44,077 nucleotides of DNA from Prevotellaceae bacterium UBA1720 (GTDB lineage Bacteria > Bacteroidota > Bacteroidia > Bacteroidales > Bacteroidaceae): assembly GCA_002317475.1 (NCBI GenBank), contig DCIS01000082.1, positions 1,512 through 45,588 of the forward strand, given 5' to 3'. The notes below the pieces were generated by a model. That model was not told where the DNA came from and searched no databases. It was given only the letters and a program-made list of their open reading frames with translations. How positions within the stretch are numbered: the first letter of the stretch is position 1; each line of letters begins with the position of its first letter. Shown here piece after piece: positions 7,801 to 14,728 of the stretch. Position numbers and translations under genes: made by a program.

Positions 7801-9297
7801 GGACAGCAGATCCATTTCGTCACTCATGCCATCAGTTGAGTTTATCCATGATAAGGCATCATAATACAGCTCCAGATACTCGCTGTAGGCCTCACGGCTC
7901 TGCTCCAGGGCTTGTGCCTGTTTCATAAACGCAGCATAGGCAGCAGCCAGAGTCTCGATAGATGAAGCCTCGCTCAATGCCTGCTTGGCTGTGGTGTATG
8001 CCTCGATGACAGATGCCTGTGCCAGTACCTCGTCAAGGTTGGGCTGAGTCTGCAGAACCTGCTGTACGAGCAACTTCTGAGCCTCCTCGCTTGCACCGAG
8101 GTAGTAGAGGTAAACATTGTCCAGACCAACCCAGTTGGGACCCTGTGCGGGAATGTCCAGGCCAATCTCGAGACTGTTGCCTGCTACGACAGCATAGGTG
8201 GTGAATACCTGCTCCTCATCAATCTGAGTAGCTGTAACTGCTGTACGGCCATCACCTGCATAGAGGTAGGCGCCACTACCAGTGTTGCTGAATGCCAGGG
8301 CACTCAGACGATAGACACCAGCGGGGATACCCTCCACGTTGGCACTGATCTTACCAGGGGTAAAGGCATTGGGATGCCAGTTCTCATAGTGATTGCCAGT
8401 AGCGCTGTAGTCCTTGGCATTGTTACCATTGCTTGCACCCTTATTCTGTGCACCTGTGGTTGAGGTCCAACATGTAGGACCGTTGCTGAAATCTGTTGCG
8501 ATGCCCAGCATAGCAAGTACCTCAACGGGATTCTCCACGGTAGCAATGTTGTACTTGGCCATTTTTACAGCCTCAGACAGAGCCTTGGCTGCTGCATTCA
8601 GTTCCTCCACGGTGCTCTTGTTGTTGTCATAGACAGCCTTTGCATCGCTGATGGCCTTTGTGTCAGTACCGTTAGTGGCATTGGCCTCTGCCAGCACCTT
8701 GCCCAGCTCGATAGCAGCATTGTACTGGTTGGTAGCCTCAACGTATGAGGTATAGTCAGCAGGGGTCACGAAGATCCAGTTGAGCTGACCTTCCTCGGAG
8801 AAGTACAGACGAGTGTCGTTCTTCTCGGGTACACCACCAAAGTAGAGGTATTCGTTGTTGTGCTCAGTGTTGGCAGAAGAAAGTCCGATGCGGCACTCGT
8901 TGTTACTTGTACCATCCATGAACTCGATGGTGAACTGATTGTTCTTCTTGCCATCCTTGGTGTTGTCTACATATACACTGTTGATGTTGTCGGGCTCAAT
9001 GAACATGTAGCCCCACTGGTTGGCCATCCATCCACTCAACACATAGTTGGTGATGTAGTAAGAACCATCAATGGTTCCGTTCTCGATAATCACTTTGTGA
9101 CCGAGTGTTGCGCTGTAGCTGGCGCGTGTCCCCCAGTCATTGGCTCCCAGGAGGAAGCCCTCAGCCTCGGTATTGAAGAGGTAGCACTCTGTTCCTACAG
9201 AAAGGTCTTGGCCCTTGGGTGTAGCGGGCTTTGTCCACTCTGCAAATGAGCAAAGGCTTACCAATAGCGAAGCTAAAAACAGGTAAGTTTTTTTCAT
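4819..9297 (-). CDS. Giant secreted repeat protein with C-terminal sorting-like tail
   Basis: The protein has 1492 residues. A signal peptide (about 1-19, ending CSFA) is followed by an N-terminal region, an Ala/Lys/Glu-rich helical stretch (about 190-245), and a beta-sandwich-like segment (about 265-400, with IPAGVYRLSALAF and WVGLDNVYLYY). More helical linkers (about 400-480, 720-830) lead to three tandem copies of a ~180-residue beta-rich module (about 855-1426; key segments KDEKRIDGW, YKVTVHTFYRAGSYEEEE, ACFNAGYYLNEL, WNLYYYG). It ends in FYNLNGVRLAQPQPGI...GRTIKVMMK, a C-terminal tail common on exported Prevotella proteins and resembling type IX sorting domains. The modules look like carbohydrate- or ligand-binding jelly rolls, but no catalytic domain is recognised. 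I infer a surface or secreted binding/adhesion role. It lies 144 bp downstream of the TPR gene on the same strand. Confidence 0.8.
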   Translation of the reverse strand: MKKTYLFLASLLVSLCSFAEWTKPATPKGQDLSVGTECYLFNTEAEGFLLGANDWGTRASYSATLGHKVIIENGTIDGSYYITNYVLSGWMANQWGYMFIEPDNINSVYVDNTKDGKKNNQFTIEFMDGTSNNECRIGLSSANTEHNNEYLYFGGVPEKNDTRLYFSEEGQLNWIFVTPADYTSYVEATNQYNAAIELGKVLAEANATNGTDTKAISDAKAVYDNNKSTVEELNAAAKALSEAVKMAKYNIATVENPVEVLAMLGIATDFSNGPTCWTSTTGAQNKGASNGNNAKDYSATGNHYENWHPNAFTPGKISANVEGIPAGVYRLSALAFSNTGSGAYLYAGDGRTAVTATQIDEEQVFTTYAVVAGNSLEIGLDIPAQGPNWVGLDNVYLYYLGASEEAQKLLVQQVLQTQPNLDEVLAQASVIEAYTTAKQALSEASSIETLAAAYAAFMKQAQALEQSREAYSEYLELYYDALSWINSTDGMSDEMDLLSSYLFDEENPAAGAYNGNGTGAYIMINRELDATQITAEKKYLEEIFRLAKLNCMRDGDDLTSLLKNPDFKEEGGWTAAAGINWPTGSKEFPVFDAWGRVCDVYQELTDMQNGLYEMNLQAVYSENEDIRQTYAYINDFDTKIGCATMEDPVNTADLASAAFLAGKYPVKVYGLVTDGKMRIGIANRLRTNENAGLYAGGVTLTFRAKNAEALTSMLADLTPKAEALAEAKCGYPEKDALSSALQDAKNSDDKYNALIALKKALDAVNNGVTIYQDLEVALFNLDQAVLNAPENADKVTLDVAGAYFKEINDAFAEYELSNEEAEAAIEQLKAYTVAIKMGNSIASEENPVDYTSAIVNNNFDPTMGSKDEKRIDGWVVSGALNGYKKYTASFNKGTFDLHQDLAGLPAGKYKVTVHTFYRAGSYEEEEANINAGKDTHLMKLYAGSEETAVMNLSEGAKAITAMPEGINTKTINGITVPDGTDASIACFNAGYYLNELVFTVGEDGKSTIGLKLDQTIGTNDYTVIGAWNLLYMGNAAPAVTEQDVTDLIVNNNFDPTKGSKDEKRIDGWAVSGALNGYKKYTASFNKGTFDLHQDLTGLPKGEYKVTVHTFYRAGSYEEEEANINAGKDTHLMKLYAGSEETAVMNLSEGAKAITAMPEGINTKTINGITVPDGTDASIACFNAGYYLNELKFTVGEDGKATIGLKLDQTIGTNDYTVIGQWNLYYYGAGSNTGIGEESDQSSLIVNNDFDPTKGNKDEKRIDGWNVEGALNGYKKYTSSFNKGTFSLSQKLSGLPEGTYKVTVHTFYRAGSYEEEEANINAGADTHLCKLFANAETSYEKAVMNLSEGAKAITAMPEGINTRTINGITVPDGTDASVACFNAGYYLNELPFYVGKNGEVTIGLRLDQTIGTNDYVVVGKWNLYYYGSGNNVEDVPVAGGANDDTDAIESVETESIATPVAFYNLNGVRLAQPQPGINLIKMSNGRTIKVMMK
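5020..6735 (-). repeat. Three tandem ~540-bp coding repeats
   Basis: Repeat 1 spans 6735-6199, repeat 2 spans 6153-5617 and repeat 3 spans 5565-5020, separated by short linkers. Repeats 1 and 2 are nearly identical over 179 residues (a few substitutions such as WVVSG/WAVSG and AGLPAGK/TGLPKGE). Repeat 3 is more diverged and has an inserted four-residue segment around NAETSYEK. The high DNA identity points to recent tandem duplication or gene conversion. Confidence 0.93.
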
Positions 9298-9441
9298 TGA
9301 TTGATTGGTTTTAGGTGAATAAATATAATTATATAAGGTGTAAATTAATGTTTTGGCTTTATTCGTTCTGCAACTGAATTGCAGGTTGTCGGGGGGGGCA
9401 TCGTATTATTTCCCTTATGGTACAGGGCTTTTTGTTTCCGT

Positions 9442-11628
9442 CTATTCCAGAATGTCGTGCATGATGTCTATCTCGTGCTGTTCTTTGCCCAGGGAGAGGA
9501 GGAGGTCATTGTCCTCATTGAAGGGTGTCAGGGCATCGGTGATCTTAGGGTCGTCGGTGAGGTAACGTTGGATATAGCCACGATAGAGTTCGATGGCCTT
9601 GACGGTATCATCCATTACCCATGCTGCGTGTCCGGCGTTCAGATAGTCCTGCCAGCGTGCAGAGGTGCTGTCCAGCACCTTCTGGTAGTATTTCATGGCT
9701 TGTTCCGTTTTACCCTGCTGCAAGGCACACCAGGCTATGGCGCGCTGTGAGGGGATGATGCGCTTCTCCTCCAGTTCCAGATGATAGAATCGCTGTGAGG
9801 CATCTTGCCAGCGCTGGAGTTGCATCAGACATAGTCCCGTCTCGGAGATGGTCTTGGTGTTCTCAGGTTCCAACTGTTCCAGTTGCAAGAGGCAGTCCAA
9901 GCGTTGTTCGTGACGTTCCAGGTGTGCATAGCATTGCTGCATCTGGTTCAGTGTCCAGATGTGCTCAGGCTCCAGCATGTCTGCCTGTATATAAAGGTTT
10001 ACCGCTGCTGCATACAATCCCTGCTGTTGTTTGCAGAAAGCAGCAGAGCGTAAGGTCTCGGCATCACACCCTTCCAGTTTGACCAGTTGGTTCAGGTAGG
10101 TCTCAGCCTCTTTGTAGTTCTTGTATTTCAGCAGATAGTCTGCCAGATAATGCAGTCCCTCGCGATTTTCGTTCAGGGCTAAGCTGAGTATGGGATTTTC
10201 AAGCCAGTTGGCACTGAGCGTGAAAGGGTTTTTCCACTCCTGGCATCGTGGCCACATGGTGAACACACGATATAGTTGTTTCATGTATTTGAGGTAGGCC
10301 TGTTTCTGACCCTCAGGGCTTCCGGTAGCGTCTTGCGTTAGAACCTTGAAGGAAGACATGATGCCATCTCCCAGTTCGTGGATTGTGTCTATCATGTGTT
10401 GTAAAGTATGCTTTTCCTCCTTGTCAGCTTGGTGCATGATCGTGAAGGCTGTAGCATACTGGTCTATATCGCATTCTCCGTTGTTCGACATGGTATGGAG
10501 TAGGTTCAGGAAATCCACAGCTTCTTCTCCGCCGTTCTTTGACAGTTTGGAGAGTTCCGTTCTGTTCTTATCGTAGGGTAGGAACCAGTGAGGCAGTTCC
10601 TTGAAGAAGTTCAAGGTGCGTATGAAACGCATCTGACCGGTATTGAGGTCAATACCATCCTGGTGCATATCTACAATCTTATGCATGACGTTCTGAAGCT
10701 GTTTGCGTTCCTTCTCGTCCTCCACAGGAAGGTCCACGTTCGGCTCTCCGTTCTCGTCCAAATCAATATTAATATGAATATTATTTCTGCCGTTCTGGGC
10801 CAGTTTTATGAGATGAGGCAGAATCTCGTTCTCCATCTTTTCGTGGGCCGCATGTGCCTGTTGGCAGATCAGGAAAGCTTGGTTGATATATGCCAGATCG
10901 TTTTGGAATGCCTTTGATGCGAATTGTTTCTCGATGATCCCGAACTGCGAAACCTCTGTGGCTTGCATCTGTTCTGGGTGTTTCAGGGAGGCCAGTACCA
11001 GTCCACAAAGGGCACGTTTCTGCAATGCTCCCTCTTTGCTGAGCGAGAGTTTGTGTAGCAGTAGCAGTTTCCAAGTGTCTATGTACTCCGTCAATGCCAG
11101 CGTCAATGCAGAGATGCATAGGCATAGCTCCGTCTGGGTAAACTTCTCCATGAGGTCGAACACCTGTGTCATTACGTTCTCCTCCCATGGCTTGCTGGTC
11201 CAGATGGCGTAGAACAGTTGGTCGAGCAAGGTTTCTCGTTTTGCTGTATTACGCCTCGTTCCGCTCATCTTGGCCGAAAGGGTCAGTACATCCTCCTGTG
11301 CTTCTTCCAGTTTCCTGGCTATCTGCACGTACATCTCGCCTTGGCGGTGAATCAGTCTGTATGCACGTTCGGCCTTAATCAGCATAATGTGGGCCTTGGC
11401 CTCCATTACCAGTTTCAGCTCTCTGCTTTTTTCGTCCTTTCCTCCTGTGCTGATAAAATTCAGCAGGTAATTATAACTTTGTTCCAATTGGTGAAACCCA
11501 TCAAGTTCTTCAGCCAACTGAACCTCTTTCAGCAAGAGGTCTATCAGATACAGGGCATCGTGCAAGTGGTGGCGATGCAACTCTTTGTGAGCATCCTGTG
11601 CAAGCTGTATGAAAACTTCAGGTGTCAA
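9442..11628 (-). CDS. TPR-repeat protein
   Basis: The 728-residue protein has no clear signal peptide. The N-terminal two thirds is alpha-helical and rich in Leu, Glu, Gln and His without a recognised domain. A central acidic stretch (about 285-310) separates it from the C-terminal third (about 480-700), which carries degenerate tetratricopeptide repeats (LADYLLKYKNYKEAETYLNQ, FCKQQQGLYAAAVNLYIQAD, AWCALQQGKTEQAMKYYQKV, AGHAAWVMDDTVKAIELYRG). TPRs mediate protein-protein contacts, so a scaffold role is likely; the partner is unknown. It follows the pgk and lipoprotein genes by 54 bp of AT-rich repeat and may share their transcript. Confidence 0.8.
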   Translation of the reverse strand: MTPEVFIQLAQDAHKELHRHHLHDALYLIDLLLKEVQLAEELDGFHQLEQSYNYLLNFISTGGKDEKSRELKLVMEAKAHIMLIKAERAYRLIHRQGEMYVQIARKLEEAQEDVLTLSAKMSGTRRNTAKRETLLDQLFYAIWTSKPWEENVMTQVFDLMEKFTQTELCLCISALTLALTEYIDTWKLLLLHKLSLSKEGALQKRALCGLVLASLKHPEQMQATEVSQFGIIEKQFASKAFQNDLAYINQAFLICQQAHAAHEKMENEILPHLIKLAQNGRNNIHINIDLDENGEPNVDLPVEDEKERKQLQNVMHKIVDMHQDGIDLNTGQMRFIRTLNFFKELPHWFLPYDKNRTELSKLSKNGGEEAVDFLNLLHTMSNNGECDIDQYATAFTIMHQADKEEKHTLQHMIDTIHELGDGIMSSFKVLTQDATGSPEGQKQAYLKYMKQLYRVFTMWPRCQEWKNPFTLSANWLENPILSLALNENREGLHYLADYLLKYKNYKEAETYLNQLVKLEGCDAETLRSAAFCKQQQGLYAAAVNLYIQADMLEPEHIWTLNQMQQCYAHLERHEQRLDCLLQLEQLEPENTKTISETGLCLMQLQRWQDASQRFYHLELEEKRIIPSQRAIAWCALQQGKTEQAMKYYQKVLDSTSARWQDYLNAGHAAWVMDDTVKAIELYRGYIQRYLTDDPKITDALTPFNEDNDLLLSLGKEQHEIDIMHDILE

Positions 11629-11639
11629 GGGGAAAGAAA

Positions 11640-11674
11640 TTATAAATTACTAATTATAAATTATAAATTATAAG
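11640..11674. repeat. AT-rich short tandem repeat (AATTATAA)
   Basis: About four copies of an ATTATAA/AATTATAA unit fill most of the gap between the lipoprotein and TPR genes. It is low-complexity and non-coding. The tract could be slippage-prone, but no gene reading frame crosses it. Confidence 0.75.
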
Positions 11675-11682
11675 TTGATGGG

Positions 11683-12612
11683 TTATAGGTAACAGTTACG
11701 TTCGTTGTGCAACCATTCTTCAGCTTCTTGCTGTGCCTTCTTGTACTGTGTGGTGTCCAAGGGGGCGGGATGCCATTCGTACCAATGTACGCGTTTGAGT
11801 TGTCTCTCGGGGATGCGGAATGTCTCGCGGTAAATGTTGTGCAGAATGGCTGTGTCGGGATGAGCCACAATCTTTCGGCGTGCCTTTTCGTAGACATCCA
11901 GCAGTGTTTTGACCTGCATACTTCTCCGCGAGTCCTTCTTCTGCTTGGTGGGAATGCCGATGACGGTCCATGAGGTGGCATCCTCAGGCTGCTTCCACAC
12001 GCATTCCGTGAGTGTGGTGTCACACAGCAGGGAGTAGGGTTGAGGTAGGAAGGCTGCATCTACCAATCCTCCACACAGCATCTCGTAGCGCAGTGGTGTA
12101 GAGCCTATCTGTACACGGAAGATGTCCAGTGTGGTGAGGTCCTTCCCCACCAGTATCTTGTCGCTCCAGTAGTCGCTTTGGCTATGACGTTCCATAGCCA
12201 CCAGGCGTTCCTTGAGCTGTTGTATCCGGTTTATTTTCTTCTCTTTTGGAGAATAGAGTCCCAGTGTGCTCACTGTGGTGGCAATGGGAGTGATATCATA
12301 GTTCTGTTCGCTTTTCAGCATGATGATGCGTGCCACATCCGTGAAAGTGACCTCTGCGTATCCTCGGCAAATAGCTGTGTCGCAGTCCATCATCGATTCG
12401 TATTGTGCCAGTCTGATGTCGTTGCCAGCCTCAGCCAGCATACCCGTATTCTCAGCATAATACAGGGGTAGCGTCTCCAGGGTAGGGAAGACGGCCACAT
12501 GAAGAGCCAGCGAGTCTTGCTTTGCCAGTTCTTCTTTAGAAAAAGTCTCCTCTGCCTGTCGGCATGAACTGAACAGGCAGAGGAGTAAACCTATGATTGC
12601 TAATCTTTGCAT
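11683..12612 (-). CDS. Solute-binding-protein-like lipoprotein
   Basis: The 309-residue protein starts with a lipoprotein signal peptide and lipobox (LLLCLFSSC, Cys at 17). The mature part, with HVAVFPTLETLPLYYAENTG and later AEVTFTDVARIIML, resembles type 2 periplasmic binding proteins of the SsuA/NMT1/THI5 sort that serve nitrate, sulfonate or thiamine-precursor importers. No ABC permease or ATPase gene is nearby, so the ligand and even a transport role are uncertain. Its ATG lies 3 bp after the pgk stop, which makes co-transcription with pgk very likely. Confidence 0.72.
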   Translation of the reverse strand: MQRLAIIGLLLCLFSSCRQAEETFSKEELAKQDSLALHVAVFPTLETLPLYYAENTGMLAEAGNDIRLAQYESMMDCDTAICRGYAEVTFTDVARIIMLKSEQNYDITPIATTVSTLGLYSPKEKKINRIQQLKERLVAMERHSQSDYWSDKILVGKDLTTLDIFRVQIGSTPLRYEMLCGGLVDAAFLPQPYSLLCDTTLTECVWKQPEDATSWTVIGIPTKQKKDSRRSMQVKTLLDVYEKARRKIVAHPDTAILHNIYRETFRIPERQLKRVHWYEWHPAPLDTTQYKKAQQEAEEWLHNERNCYL

Positions 12613-12615
12613 TCG

Positions 12616-13884
12616 TTAGCCCTTGATAGCTGCTACACCGGGGAGTACCTTACCCTCGATAGCCTCGAGCAGAGCACCACCACCAGTTGAGATGTAAGAA
12701 ACCTTGTCGGTCAGACCGAACTTGGTGCAGCAAGCTACAGAGTCACCACCACCGATCAGAGAGAATGCACCCTCAGCGGTAGCCTCAGCGATAGCGTCGC
12801 CGATAGCCTTTGAACCAGCAGTGAAGTCATCGCACTCAAAGCATCCAGCAGGACCGTTCCACAGGATGGTCTTAGCACCCTTGATAGCGTCAGCGAACTT
12901 CTGACGGCTCTCAGGACCTGCATCCAGACCGTCCCAGCCTTCCTCGATAGCGTTGCTGGGGAACACCTTGATCTCAGCACCGGGCTTAACGCTGAAGGTA
13001 CCGAAGTCATAACCGGTGCAGCATACTGAGTCAACACCCAGAACGAGCTCTACGCCGTTCTCCTTTGCAACCTTCTCTACGTCGAGAGCAACGTCCAGCT
13101 TGTCGAGCTCAACGATAGAAGCACCAATCTCACCACCGTGAGCCTTAGCGAAGGTATAGGTCATACCACCACAGAGGATCAGCTTGTCAACCTTGCCCAG
13201 CAGGTTCTGGATGATACCGATCTTAGAAGATACCTTTGAACCACCCATGATAGCTACGAAGGGACGCTTGATGTCACCCAGAACGGCGTCAACAGCTGCA
13301 ACCTCCTTCTCCATCAGGTAACCCAGCATCTTGTTGTCAGCATCGAAGTAGTCAGCGATAACTGCGGTAGAAGCGTGCTTGCGGTGAGCTGTACCGAAGG
13401 CATCCATAACGTAGCAGTCAGCATAGCTTGCCAGAGTCTTAGCGAACTCCTTCTGGCTTGCCTTCATAGCCTTCTTTGCCTCCTCGTATGCGGGATCCTC
13501 CTTGTCGATGCCTACGGGCTTGCCTTCCTCCTCGGGATAGAAACGAAGGTTTTCGAGCAACAGAGCCTCACCCATCTTCAGCTCAGCAGCAGCGTCAGCA
13601 GCCTTTGCGCAGTCGGGAGCAAAGCTAACGGGGCAACCCAGAGCCTTCTCTACAGCCTCGCGGATCTGGCCCAGTGACTTCTTCATGTCTACCTTGCCCT
13701 TGGGCTTACCCATGTGGCTCATGATGATAGCAGCACCGCCGTCAGCGATGATCTTCTTCAGGGTAGGCAGAGCACCACGGATACGGGTGTCATCGGTGAT
13801 AACGCCCTCACCGTTCAGGGGTACATTGAAGTCAACACGTACGATTGCCTTCTTGCCGGCAAACTTGTAATCGTTAATTGTCAT
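12616..13884 (-). CDS. pgk: Phosphoglycerate kinase
   Basis: Pgk transfers phosphate from 1,3-bisphosphoglycerate to ADP in glycolysis, and works in reverse in gluconeogenesis. The 422-residue protein has the family signature RVDFNVPLNGEGVITDDTRI (about 16-35), SHMGKPKG (about 56-63), the nucleotide-site segment GGSKVSSKI and the C-terminal GGGDSVACC...STGGGALLE. It is cytosolic and complete. A well-formed promoter (13948-13979) lies over the 3' end of nth. The lipoprotein gene starts 3 bp downstream, an unusual partner for pgk. Confidence 0.97.
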   Translation of the reverse strand: MTINDYKFAGKKAIVRVDFNVPLNGEGVITDDTRIRGALPTLKKIIADGGAAIIMSHMGKPKGKVDMKKSLGQIREAVEKALGCPVSFAPDCAKAADAAAELKMGEALLLENLRFYPEEEGKPVGIDKEDPAYEEAKKAMKASQKEFAKTLASYADCYVMDAFGTAHRKHASTAVIADYFDADNKMLGYLMEKEVAAVDAVLGDIKRPFVAIMGGSKVSSKIGIIQNLLGKVDKLILCGGMTYTFAKAHGGEIGASIVELDKLDVALDVEKVAKENGVELVLGVDSVCCTGYDFGTFSVKPGAEIKVFPSNAIEEGWDGLDAGPESRQKFADAIKGAKTILWNGPAGCFECDDFTAGSKAIGDAIAEATAEGAFSLIGGGDSVACCTKFGLTDKVSYISTGGGALLEAIEGKVLPGVAAIKG

Positions 13885-13947
13885 TGTTTTGTGAATTTAT
13901 TATTGTTAATAATACTTGAGTTTCTCTACTCCTTGTTTTTGAGATGG

Positions 13948-13979
13948 CAAAGTTAGTGCTTTTTGCTGTCTTGTGCAAA
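13948..13979 (-). promoter_or_regulatory. Promoter of pgk (TTTG-N20-TAACTTTG)
   Basis: On the minus strand TTTG (13979-13976) is followed after 20 nt by TAACTTTG (13955-13948), a full match to the Bacteroidetes consensus. It overlaps the end of the nth coding region and predicts a leader of about 57 nt. The leader contains a small ATTATT/AATAAT hairpin at 13899-13913. Confidence 0.75.
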
Positions 13980-14606
13980 TTTTCGGGCGCAAAAATTATA
14001 CAATCCGCATGTCTTGCAATGAGGATTGCGCGCTGTGCACGCATAACGTCCATGCAGAATGAGCCAATGGTGGGCTGTGGAGACCAGTTTGGCAGGTATG
14101 TTTTTTACCAGTTCCTTTTCTACGCTCAAGGGGGTAGTGCAACGTGCCGGGACCAGTCCGATACGGTGACTCAGTCGGAAGACGTGAGTGTCAACGGGCA
14201 TGCACGATTTCTGGAAAATCACTGCCTGAATGACGTTTGCCGTCTTTCTGCCTACACCTGGCAGGCGTTCCAGTTCCTCGCCCGTACTGGGCACCTCGCC
14301 GCCATATTCGCTCAGCAGCATTTGTGCCATTCCCACCAAGTGCTTAGCCTTGTTGTTGGGGTAACTCACACTCTTTATGTATGCCAGAATCTCCTCGGGT
14401 GATGCCTTTGCCATGCTAACTGCCGTAGGGTAGGCCTCAAACAGCCTGGGAGTCACCATGTTCACACGTTTGTCCGTGCACTGCGCACTCAGCATCACCG
14501 CCACGAGCAACTCGAAAGGATTGCCATAGTGCAGCTCTGTTTCTGCTATGGGCATTGTCTCCTGAAAATAGGCTATAAGTCGTTCGTATCTTTCCTTTTT
14601 GGTCAT
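13953..14606 (-). CDS. nth: Endonuclease III (DNA glycosylase/AP lyase)
   Basis: Nth removes oxidised pyrimidines and nicks at the abasic site in base-excision repair. The 217 residues include the helix-hairpin-helix with the catalytic Lys (LPGVGRKTANV), the catalytic Asp (PVDTHVFRLSHR) and a complete 4Fe-4S motif C-x6-C-x2-C-x5-C near the C-terminus (CTARNPHCKTCGLYNFC). I choose the ATG at 14606 (MTKKERYERL), which fits the family start. An upstream in-frame ATG at 14636 would lie upstream of the predicted transcription start. Its 3' end overlaps the pgk promoter. Confidence 0.96.
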   Translation of the reverse strand: MTKKERYERLIAYFQETMPIAETELHYGNPFELLVAVMLSAQCTDKRVNMVTPRLFEAYPTAVSMAKASPEEILAYIKSVSYPNNKAKHLVGMAQMLLSEYGGEVPSTGEELERLPGVGRKTANVIQAVIFQKSCMPVDTHVFRLSHRIGLVPARCTTPLSVEKELVKNIPAKLVSTAHHWLILHGRYACTARNPHCKTCGLYNFCARKFAQDSKKH

Positions 14607-14625
14607 TTTTCTGCATTTTTCCATG

Positions 14626-14633
14626 CAAAGATA
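14626..14633 (-). promoter_or_regulatory. -7 box (TATCTTTG) of nth
   Basis: TATCTTTG on the minus strand fits TAnnTTTG and predicts a leader of about 13 nt to the ATG at 14606. That supports the shorter start. No TTG is evident at -33. Confidence 0.5.
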
Positions 14634-14676
14634 CAAAATAAATGGGTTGGGGATGACTCAGAAACAGATTTTTATG

Positions 14677-14684
14677 TATTTTTG
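14677..14684 (+). promoter_or_regulatory. -7 box (TATTTTTG) of the CotH-family gene
   Basis: TATTTTTG fits TAnnTTTG and predicts a leader of about 38 nt before the ATG at 14729. It is back to back with the nth promoter. Confidence 0.5.
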
Positions 14685-14728
14685 CAGAAACTTTATGATA
14701 CTGACCAGAGTTAGAACCTAACCAAAAC

